From: Prostheceraeus crozeri
Lineage: Eukaryota > Platyhelminthes > Polycladida > Euryleptidae
Length of the DNA stretch: 64,000 nucleotides
Assembly: GCA_907163375.1 (NCBI GenBank)
Contig: CAJQUW010007793.1
Coordinates: 1 to 64,000 of the forward strand
Reading direction: 5' to 3'
In this document: piece by piece, positions 54,382-64,000 of the stretch
Layout: every line of letters starts with the position of its first letter
Numbering within the stretch: position 1 is the stretch's first letter
Notes under the pieces: model-generated
Database searches by the model: none
The model's input: the letters and a program-made list of their open reading frames with translations, nothing else
Told to the model about the DNA's origin: nothing
Made by a program: the position numbers and the translations under genes

Positions 54382-57300
54382 TGCCGCTCAGAATAGCCAT
54401 GGATTTCTTTATAGTAACATTGCTAGTATATCTATTCACATCAATGGTAGACTAGTGTCATAGTGCATTGTCAGTAGCTTCCATGTTTACATGCAAATAC
54501 AATGATATCGATCGATGGTTTTAGATCTGCAAAGTTGATACATAGCCTTAAAAATGACAATTTGCAAATTTGCGATTTTGAGGTTTCCAAACTTGATTTT
54601 CTAATAACTCTGCTGACCTCATTTCTTCATCTTTCTTTACCGTTTCTACACGATCAGATAAAGCAGATCGTTTTCTATCGTAGCAATATTTTTAATTTTT
54701 GATGCTGTAAGATATCTGTCAGGAGCGACCTTAGAAAAAGAGCACCCGTTTTTATTAATTAGGACCCACCAAGCAGGGAAACAGACATTTTTGAAAATTC
54801 GAGTGACTGAGAGAAAGTTTCGGGCATGTGCTACAATTGTACCAGAGAGAAACGTCAAACTATTGCTAGAACCTATGAAACATCGCTTTAGAAAAAGAGT
54901 AAAAAATTTTGTACGAGGACTTTTTGAACAGTGTATGTACATTGTACATACTCTTGTCCGCGTTAAATGTCTTTTTATTCAGATTGGTTCAAATGTTGCT
55001 TGTCATGGAAATTTTGTGGTTGAGAACTGACATTTGCATGCTTGCTTGCCTGCTTCAATGCCAGACGGGTGCTGAGACCGATTTCAGTCCTGCAGAGCCA
55101 AGGGCATCAAGAATATGGTAAGCTGGCAGCTGAGAGGCCGATCCTCCTATTCGTCAATGCGGCTTTTGGAACACGGGGACTCTAGATTGCGGATGATGAT
55201 CTGTGATGTCGACGTGGAGAATTGGAGGATCACATTTCTTAATTCATCTCTAAGTCAGTTTTTCTAATTACTTTATTATTAATTATTATTTATTATTATA
55301 ATTATTACTCAATTACTTTCTAAATTCATCTCAGAAATGACATCCAAGCGCCCTTTGAATGCATCCACGATGGACGTTAGGAAGGGGAGTGGATGTATTT
55401 CACACTGGGTTGTGAATGATAGTTTAGAAAACCGCCTTTTTTCACGACTGTGACTGTGATCCAACCACACATGACATGACCTATCAAAAAATCCGACCAA
55501 GTAATTGAAATTTTTAACTCAACTTGATTTCAATTGAGCGGTTTTAGTCTGGCAGCCAGAACGAGTTTCTACAGGGAACGTTGCCGAAAATGAGGCTTTC
55601 ACAGTATGATGTTTGCCCTATGCCTGCCACGAATCTGCATGTCTTCGGAGTTCTACCTGGTTCCTCTTCTTGTCAAGCACGATCAAAGAAAATCACATGT
55701 TAATCCAATGGGACGCAGATTTTAGTTTTTGACAAAAATGAAATTTTCTTTTGTTTTCGATGATTTAGCGAAAAGCACCGATCCCAGAGTCATAACTTTT
55801 GACATGGATTCGACAGGTTATTTTCTGTAATATGCATGTGTTATTATCATGTTTGTGATCGGCAATGTATGCGAAAATGTGGTTAAATGTGGATTAAATT
55901 CCTCAAAATGTTTGTGCTTGCCAACGTAAGGAGGTTTGCCAAATCTGAATGTGTTTAGCTTCATAGACAAGGGGAACATTTTTATTTCCGTAATTTCAAA
56001 TAAAAGAATTTTCATTTCTATAATTTCAATCATCATTTCGAATACTAGAACGTCATTTCTACATCTCCGATTGCAATTTCGAAAATGATCAGCTGTGTTT
56101 GAAAACAACACCAGAATGGCCAGACAATGTCAATTTAATGACTGGTAATAATGAAAAAATGATTGATTTTTCAGTTGATTGCCTGTTCATCGCTCAACTT
56201 TTACTGAAGTCTTTTGGGAAGTGTCGGAACTCAGGACCCATCTCCATTTGTAATATTTGTGTCAGTAACAAATTTGCAGGTGTAATCGCACCTTAACGAG
56301 GCATTATGTTGCCTGCCAGAGTACTGATGTGCCAATGGTGGATGAACCAGCTGTATACGCAAGACTATCAACGCAGACAGCACAGGGAGAATGCAAAAGG
56401 CAGGATTATTACTTATTTGTCCTCTCTGCATGTAAATCCAACCGTTATTATGGCTGGGAAATTTGTAGTGATTGACCCTTGCAATCACATCAAAACGGAA
56501 CATTCGACATTTCAATATTTTAGGTCGCAGGAGGGCCCAGAGGTTTACGATAATCTACTTTTTTCAACGGCAAAAATTACTGAAAAACGAGCTAATTTAC
56601 ATTTTCAACCAAAATATATGCAGGTCATTTTGCTACGAAAGGACATCAAATACGATGCTTGCATCAGGTTGCTGTATCATCTACAATGTACTTTTGACCT
56701 AGACTTATGATTTTGCAACGTGAAGAAGAAATTCAGGTGAGGATTAAGCGATATTAATCAGTCCATATGCAACACTTCGCAATCAGCAAAATGAAACCGA
56801 GTATTTAGAGTGGAAGCTAGATGAATAATTCACATTCTTGATTTGTTAACAAATGAGCAATTTTATCGGGTATATATATAAATCTTTACCTGGCAGAGAC
56901 TTCGGCTGAAAAATTGTGCACCTGCAGTGCACATTCGAGCTCACGAAAACCACTCATACCATTAACCATTGATATAATTTATCTTTTACAATCATCTGGT
57001 CTGTTTCCATCATATGACAGCTCTGCTCGAATGTTTATATTTAACCTCAAAAATGTAAACTGAATGTTTCCATTAATAAACTTCACTTTATGAAATTAGA
57101 AAACGATGTCTATATCACATACACTCCTGTAGTTACTCACAAGTTGAATGCATGTACTTGGAGCTGAGTGCTTGAAAATCCAAAACAGCAATTATGAATG
57201 TTATTGAACGCTGTACTAAGCATGTCAATCAGAATCATGGCACGTGACCTGCTTGACCATTGAACCATTTGAAACACCATTGAAAACCATAACACCATCG

Positions 57301-58079
57301 ACCGCAACAATGTCAATCATATTGAATATTCTTTCATCTGTCTGTTTGCTTTTTTGCAAGAGACGTCCACGACGCAATAGTCCATAAACTCCTTTGTCAT
57401 GATTGCAGTAGTCAGCTTATGGCAAACGATCCTCTCTCGATAGTTTTACTTCAATCTTAGTGTGACATTAACTCAAAGAAATCTCAAAGAAATTGAGGTA
57501 GTAACTTCTTAATGCTGTTATGCTATTTCGACAAGAGTTGCAGATAGACTCCTGCCGCGCCACTTTTTCACTGCCTTCCATATAGATTTCCGCTTTGTAT
57601 GACCGCTCCTGTTGCATGTAATATCGTAAAATGAATCGGAACGGAGGAGATATCAGGGAACGTTTTGTCATCAGATAGATTTACTTTACGTAATTACAAT
57701 ATAATTAATGTACAATTTCCGAGTGCTTGTTTTGCTACTTTATAGTATGCATGCAGGTTTTGAATCCATCCTTGCAGATAGAAACACCTCAGACATTAAT
57801 AATTGATTAGATTATTTTTAGCGCAGTATTTCACTTAACTTAAATTCATAACAAGCGAAGTATATACTTAGCTACTTACAAATGCAGCACGATATCATGG
57901 AACTAAAATGTCGTTTAATACGGTATATCAGGGTCCGCTGATACCTAATTAAATCTGAATGGCATCAAAAGTAATCTTTAACATATTGTTTATTATACAA
58001 TTGACAATGTTTCATTATTACATACTTATCAATAAACAGGCAGTCCTAATATATTTGGGATATAACTATCCAAATAATT
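54382..58079. other. no gene recognised; one weak exon candidate near 56289-56469
   Basis: About 3.7 kb of AT-rich DNA. At 56289-56469 a frame reads CNRTLTRHYVACQSTDVPMV then DEPAVYARLSTQTAQGECKR and YYGWEICSD before a stop, cysteine-bearing and preceded by AAATTTGCAG, so it may be a last exon of an extracellular protein. A donor-like ATATG/GTAAGC occurs at about 55119. No gene model can be built. Confidence 0.3.
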
Positions 58080-58360
58080 ATATCCTGTATATTCAATATA
58101 ATATTGAATTCATATTAGCCTATATTATATTTTCATAATATGATTTAATAATATATTATAATATATTAATTATTGTGATATATTATAATATAATAAAACA
58201 TATTTGTATCTTTATCAATTAATAAGAATAATTGACTTCATTCACGTTATAAAAACAATACAGAAACAATGATAAAAATTTTAAAAAATTGCAATAATTG
58301 AATGATGCATAAAGGAAAAATGATTTCACTTGTATGATACTTAATTAATTTAAAAATGAC
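58080..58360. repeat. extremely AT-rich low-complexity tract
   Basis: Runs of ATTATAATATA-type sequence, over 85 percent A/T by eye, with overlapping palindromes. No other function apparent. Confidence 0.7.
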
Positions 58361-59713
58361 ATCATTCTAAATAGCAATTCAACGCGCGTTTGTAGCCGAA
58401 TAGGAAAATAATCAATAGTTATGTAGTGAGAATGATTATTACGCAGGTCTGGCCACTTCAGCATAGTTCAGGGTTATGATTACACTGTAAGACAATTTTA
58501 TATTCAGGTCACATTTCATAGTCAAGATATCTCTCTCACTTAAGTGTCAAAAGCAGGAATCTTGAGGCTGCAAATAGAAGCTAGGTATACAGGCCCATAG
58601 GCAAAGTCAGTAATTCTTGTTTTGTGTTAATTAATTTTTTATTGCTTGAGCTTCATAATTCTACTCATTCTGCTATTTGTCGTGTAAATGCAAATAACGA
58701 ACGAAGAATCAATGTGGAATTTATAAGCACAAATCTAGAATTCCATTCACTATTTTTTTTGCTTTGTAATACCATTTCCGAATTCCAGCCAACAAAGATT
58801 CCTTCTTTTGACAACTCATGTAAGAGAGTTATCTTAACTATGAAATGTGACTTGAACATGAAATTGTTTTATAGTATTATAATAGCTTCGAATTTTGTTG
58901 ATAACAAAACTGATTGTGTGATGATAATTCTGTTGATAATAAAACAACCAGACCTGAAAAGTAATGTGTAATAGTTAGAGGAGGATACATTGATATTTGC
59001 AAGATTAATGCGGTCAATCATCTTGTCAAATGAGGATTTTGATAGATGATAATTGACCTAGATATCTCAGCAAAAATCGATGAGAAAAGACAGAGAGAGA
59101 GAGAGAGAGTCCGTCTATGTTTCGTAGGTTATTTCAAAGTTCTGTTAAATTTGTCAAACTATTCTGTTATTGTATCTGATATTTATTATCTATCGGACTC
59201 TCTATACCTCATCGGACTCTCTATACCTCAAAAAGTATGAATGATCATTGAAGATATATAAATGAAATAAAACTTCATTTATTCGAAGCAAATCATGTGT
59301 TGCATCTATATGTACATACCTCAGTCACCATGCTAATCAATCCGTTTACAGGAGGCCTACATGTGTACACAAATACACTATACATTTTCTGATCTAGCAC
59401 TAGCAGCTGCATTGGTTCACATTCAACATCTGGCGCTTGCTTCAAATAGATTTATTTAGCATTCGGCTATCTACGATTCGACATCTTCTGCAGTAACATG
59501 GGCCCTACATTTGTTGCTTCACATTGAATCGTTTGATTATCAAAATATTTTAATCGACTGACAGTGAGATGAACAAATCGTCGACAGTTATGAATACTTA
59601 GTCCTTTGACAAAGAAATACAAAATATTGGATCAAAATTCGTCTTACTCTTGAGAAGCCAGACACAGTTATTATACTGCTAACATGTGATGGCCAAGCTT
59701 GAGCAAGTGAGTC
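58361..59713. other. no gene recognised; small tandem repeats
   Basis: Contains a GA run (about 59092-59109) and a tandem pair of the 20 bp unit TCGGACTCTCTATACCTCA at about 59192-59231. The frame 58624-58971 has no known motif. Confidence 0.4.
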
Positions 59714-59929
59714 ATGAACATGTTTGACTGTAAGTATTCAAATGGAAGGTGTAGACACTATAACGGATCTGAAGTTGGTCATCTCGGGAAAGTTCTCTTC
59801 AAAACCGATGTGCGAAGAAAATTCGTGGTTGTGGAAGCAGCTCGTGGTGAAGGTGTTCCACTATATTGCATTTTCCTGTACCAGACTTTGCACTATGCAT
59901 GACTTTTATTAATGTGCTCTTGATTCCAG

Positions 59930-61409
59930 TGAATGGACTCGAAATGCGTTACAGCAGAATAGAAGCTTCTGCGACTAAGGACTTGTGGCATTTTTTTAGA
60001 CGCACTTTTCTTTATGATGGTTTATCAGGAAAATCCATTGTTCCAAAATATATTTCCATCTATTGTCCTGTTGATGCCTACGAATATCACAAAGGACCAC
60101 ATTGTAAGTGTTAGCACTCAGTGCTCATTGATAATTTCAATAATTGTCAACTATTTTGAATATGAGATGCGCTATTAGCCGTGTTCAAAGTATTGTGTTT
60201 TTAATTCTATCTAATAATGAACAATTACGGAAAATCTAAGTCTGCTAATGCTTGAATGCAAACTATTTGCAGAAAATTAGCGAGATCCGGTCATCTGCTA
60301 TTGCTATAATGGCATTGTCAACACATTAGGCATGAGAGCCCTTTTCCTTTAGGAAAAAGTTAGAACATCTTGATGAAGTTCTGAAAGCAATGAATATGAT
60401 AGGGAAGCACGAAAACTATTAAATAATTTTAGAAAGTAAAACAAGTATTGATTATTGAATAATGCATGTATGTCATAGAAATTTCGTTTCACAAAAATTA
60501 CTTACTGTTCTTCACAAAGTTGGCCAGCTATTACATTGCAAATATTATTTTGCTTGGTCGTGACTTGTCGATGACAGGGCTTCGGAGTCGGAGCCGTGGT
60601 CGTTGACATTGTTGTTCGCATTACATGCATGCCATTTATTCATGTACTGCACACGTACTTTGTAGGCCTACATAGGGTCCACACTTGCATGACAAAACTG
60701 AATTTCAAGGAAGGTAGCCGGCGGATTTTGTCAGCCATAGTTGGCATCAATTAAAGTTTTATCGCTGCGACTTAAATTCAAATTCAAGTGATTTGGAAAC
60801 ATTTGGATACAAAATATTGGTCACTCGATGTTCACATGCCTAACTACGTCACTGTCTGTATCATCGTAGATCATGGAATAGCTCAGCCTATTACTATAAG
60901 GGGAATTACAAGTGAAAATCAAACGGAAGAATTCATTGTCAAGGATGATGGACAAGTGGACGCTTTAACTTTTCGGAGGAATGTAAAGAGGCAGGTATGT
61001 ACACAACGGAACAGTTGATCAATTGATTATTTATTGTAGCTAAAATTTTATGATAGCTGCACACTATCACGCTTCTTGCTAAATATCTGATAAGTTTGAT
61101 AACTTTCAACACTTGACGATTTCAAATGTGAACTATGATTTAACCATAGAAATAGGATATTGAACATTGAAAACCACTGTAGGTCAGGACATGCTTTTTC
61201 ATGACAACCGTGCCTAAACGATGGGGGCTCCTGTGGCTGACTATGGAAAGGTGCCTCCAGCTTAATACTGCTCTTCATTAAGATATTGTCACTTCTATTT
61301 CATTTTTTAGAGCATTTTGAGAGAAGAACTTGTAGGAGATCGCTTTATGGCAGGAATCTACAGAGTTGATCACAAAAAACGGACTATACCTAAATTGTGT
61401 CAAACTTAA
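59930..61409 (+). CDS. 3' end of an unrecognised multi-exon gene (three terminal exons)
   Basis: Exons 59930-60103 (acceptor CTTGATTCCAG, donor CACATT/GTAAGT, phase 1-1), 60789-60994 (acceptor TTCAAG, weak pyrimidine tract; donor GGCAG/GTATGT; phase 1 to 0) and 61311-61409 (acceptor CATTTTTTAG, stop TAA). Joined, they stay open for about 158 codons. Blocks: RYSRIEASATKDLWHFFRRT, YISIYCPVDAYEYHKGPH, then YWSLDVHMPNYVTVCIIVDH and REELVGDRFMAGIYRVDHKK. The W-S-L-D-V ... V-T-V-C-I-I segment vaguely resembles a galactose-binding (discoidin/fucolectin) strand pair, but I do not assign it. A preceding exon may end at 59734 (TTTGACT/GTAAGT, also phase 1). The coding nature rests on consistent phases at three junctions. 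Confidence 0.5.
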
Positions 61410-62268
61410 ATCGATTCTCCTACCTTTCAATTTCATTTTCCATTAACAAGCCATACATCATTCGAGAGCTTATGTTCTCAGCTGTTCAATGAGCTATTAA
61501 TATATTTGAATCTGCTGTTGTTTAAAATGAACAGAGGTCAAAATGTGAGAATCGCCTCTTTTAGAAATCTCAAAATTTCTATATGAAAACATGTGAGCAT
61601 GATAATGAATTAGACACAAGGTGCTTCCTCTATGCATGGATGACTTTTCACTTTTTTAAGATAAGAATGGACAACGGCAGTTTGTTAATGGTCATTTCTG
61701 CTGGTCATTTGAATTTGGGTACCGATCTAAATCAATGTTGCTACATCATAAGAAGAATCAAATTACTGAAACCTGCAACAGTTGCAGATTCTTGCCGCAA
61801 GGGTAATGCAATCTATTGGAAGTTATTTTATCAAAATGACTTCATATGTAAGCAGAAATGATAAAAATCGTAAATATTTACAAAATACATTGATAAGCTG
61901 CAGACACCTTCCTTTTGTCAGTCACTGGAAGCCGCTATCATTTAGGTCCTGTTGTCATGACAGCACTCGTCCACGACGTACTATTTGTAAAATTAAATGC
62001 AATATAGTGAGAAAAACTCGCTGATAATGAATCAATTTGTATTTGTGTAGAATTGCATGGTGCGGTTTTCTATAAAAAAGAAGAAAGCAAGCAATTGTTA
62101 AAACATTCAAGAATACATGCAAACTATGTCCTCAAATCGTACCTCATATTATTGTCATCACAAAGTCATAGTACAATTTTGCTGCAGTCGGATCACAGGG
62201 CATGCAATTCAAATTTTTGTATTTATAGATGGTCAATATGTAGCAAAGTTAAATCAATTAGTCATTAT
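61410..62268. other. no gene recognised
   Basis: The frame 61583-61861 (KIRMDNGSLLMVISAGHLNL) follows an acceptor-like TTTTTTAAG but has no downstream partner. Confidence 0.35.
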
Positions 62269-63003
62269 CAGGGATGCGGAGTCGGAGTCGGAGTCCTATC
62301 AAATGATAGGACTCCAGACTCCGGCCTATAAGTAGACCCGAAATAAAATACAAACAAATTATTTATTCTCGTGCATAGCTGTCATTGTCTTGATGTCAAC
62401 TTTCTTCATCAAACAAAAGTACAGTCAAGACAGCAGTGCATGCAAAGCTTGTAATAGTTGAGAGAATTAACCGTGATAGTGAAAAAATGATTGTCTTTTC
62501 ACTCGGTGATTTAGTAGAGAAGACAAGCCTTCCTAGCCTCGATCACACATACGCACCAAAGGTCACATCAAAGACAAAAATGAAATACTAGTTTGTTTGA
62601 GAACATTACCTCTTACCCTCACGTTAATCGTGTGTGATCGGTCCTCTGAAGCGCATACTAAAATCGAAGGTGTACTCATATTTTTTGGAGAAAGATGGGG
62701 ATTTTCGTGCCTGGTAGAGACTGGAGAAAAAACGTGTAAAGCACACATCAACAAGATGGGAGGAGTCGAGTCGTGTGCATCCAACTGAAGCAACATTTGA
62801 TCAACTTTCATCGAAAATGATTGATAATTGATACATCAATGATCACTAAAGATAAGTTCAGGTAAGCCTATAATGATCTATGATGTAGGTTACCAGTTAA
62901 TTTTTCAAAAAGGCTTTATATACTTGACACTCGGAGTCGGAGTCGGAGTCCTATCAACCCCGGAGTCGGAGTCCTATCAAGATGATAGGACTCCGCATCC
63001 CTG
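62269..63003 (+). mobile_element. 735 bp hAT-like MITE of the CAGGGATGCGGAGTC family, copy C
   Basis: Starts CAGGGATGCGGAGTC and ends GACTCCGCATCCCTG in inverted form; flanks GTCATTAT (62261-62268) and GTCACTAT (63004-63011) match at 7 of 8 positions. Colinear with copy A. Near the right end the GGAGTCGGAGTCCTATCAA unit is present twice. Outside both TSDs lies a further direct repeat, TATGTAGCAAAGTTAAATCA and TATGTAACAAAGTTAAATCA. Confidence 0.88.
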
Positions 63004-64000
63004 GTCACTATGTAACAAAGTTAAATCAATCCATAATGATAGCGTCTATATATCCTTGAACAGTCATAGATTTGGTTTAATCATGTAATTGACATAGACA
63101 TATAAAATTGAGAAGCAGCTTTGAGATCAAAGAGAAAGGAGAACTAACAACAAACAAATCAGACATTTTTGTTTTCAATGTCCATGTCAGCAATTCAACA
63201 ATTAGATCGAAAAATGAATGAGTTTCAAACTTGGAGGTCTTTTAATTTTGTTTCATGACACATAGCGGTAAAGTAAGCATTTCAAAGATCAGAATATCTG
63301 TCTGAACGGCTGATATCCAAGCAGAAAAGCGGTTGGATTGCGATGTCTAAAGAGAAAACATATGGGCGTGTTCTAGTTCATTTTATGTCAGAAGTCCATT
63401 CATTCTCTCCATCATCACAATAGCAACTGAAAGTTAATCAAGAATAGAAAACACAACAGAGAGATAGAGAACATTCGGGTAAGTTGACAAAGAACACTTC
63501 CTACCTAAGACATAGATTTTTGTCTTAATGCAGCAATCTTGGGTAGAAATTAAGCTTTATAGTGTGTATGACAAATCGACGAACCAATTAAACAATTAAA
63601 TTCTACCTCTTGATAGTTTAGAAACCAAAGTGTTTAAATAATTTGTAAACACGTTCATGTACAGTACATGAATAGGGTCATAAGTTCCCCAGTAAATCGT
63701 ATAGAGTGGTTTGCAATCGTCTATTAAGTACCTTAATAATCAATTAATTTCTATGCCAAATCAACTCCAACATTCTAACCATAGAAAAATGGATCTTCAT
63801 CCAAGCTTTTGTTTTCCAATCGTCTACGGATAACTATGCAATTTGTCACTGTTTCATATTTTTATCATAGCTATTCAGTCTCTTCCTTTCAATATTTCAA
63901 TGCTATTCTGTTGTCAATTGCGATATCAAATATAACTGCTTATAAGAGCTGGCGATATCTATAATTCATACAACTCATACATCTAGGAAGAAATGTCAGT
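63004..64000. other. no gene recognised
   Basis: AT-rich DNA without coding, RNA or repeat features that I can support. Confidence 0.4.

Noticed and set aside
58624-58971. 115-codon plus-strand frame.
   Set aside because: AT-rich region, composition-driven residues, no known motif.

Overview
The window is animal DNA, not prokaryotic. It is AT-rich, has GT/AG introns in the recognisable genes, contains a clan-2 type cytochrome P450, a seven-helix receptor and a kringle-like exon, and is crowded with animal transposons (Tc1/mariner, hAT-type, Penelope-like elements, APE-type LINEs, LINE tails with a restriction-like endonuclease fold, a tRNA-derived SINE). An invertebrate is the most likely source. 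I cannot place the phylum from sequence alone.

Host genes are sparse. From left to right: (1) the last three exons of an unrecognised gene (152-967), all joined in phase 1; (2) an isolated phase 1-1 exon with kringle-like sequence (8443-8709); (3) a divergent rhodopsin-like GPCR in one exon (20832-21944); (4) an intact intronless microsomal P450 (29662-31185); (5) a near-identical tandem copy of that P450, broken by one frameshift (42048-43557); (6) the last three exons of another unrecognised gene (59930-61409). The P450 copies share about 95 bp of 5' flank, so they arose by DNA duplication; the roughly 11 kb between them is filled with transposon debris.

Most of the rest is mobile DNA, and several elements can be delimited to the base by terminal inverted repeats (TIRs) and target-site duplications (TSDs): a 2.0 kb unclassified element (1945-3952); a DUF4817/DDE-type mariner with perfect 28 bp TIRs (5784-7856) carrying a nested MITE and abutting a near-perfect 92 bp hairpin; a 0.6 kb hAT-like family (8845-9448, 16360-16961, partial copy near 19935-20216); a second hAT-like family beginning CAGGGATGCGG (18406-19121, 32278-33861, 62269-63003); a third hAT-like element (35817-36594) whose empty site survives in a paralogous repeat at about 35318; and a 280 bp MITE (38418-38697). 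Region 18293-20418 is a nested set of inverted repeats.

The most interesting object is at 45087-49074: a 3,988 bp DNA transposon with 452 bp near-identical TIRs and an 11 bp direct repeat at its ends, inserted in ORF1 of an APE-type LINE (about 44.5-52.1 kb). It carries an intron-containing gene for a protein I know only as a repetitive uncharacterised family of invertebrate genomes, with two conserved aspartate motifs resembling the first two catalytic positions of an RNase H-fold transposase. The coding region is damaged although the TIRs are almost identical, suggesting a defective copy was mobilised in trans.

No CRISPR array, operon, rRNA or confident functional tRNA was seen. Long AT-rich stretches at 9.5-13.8, 22-24.3, 52.1-54.2, 54.4-59.7 and 63-64 kb hold little that I can name.
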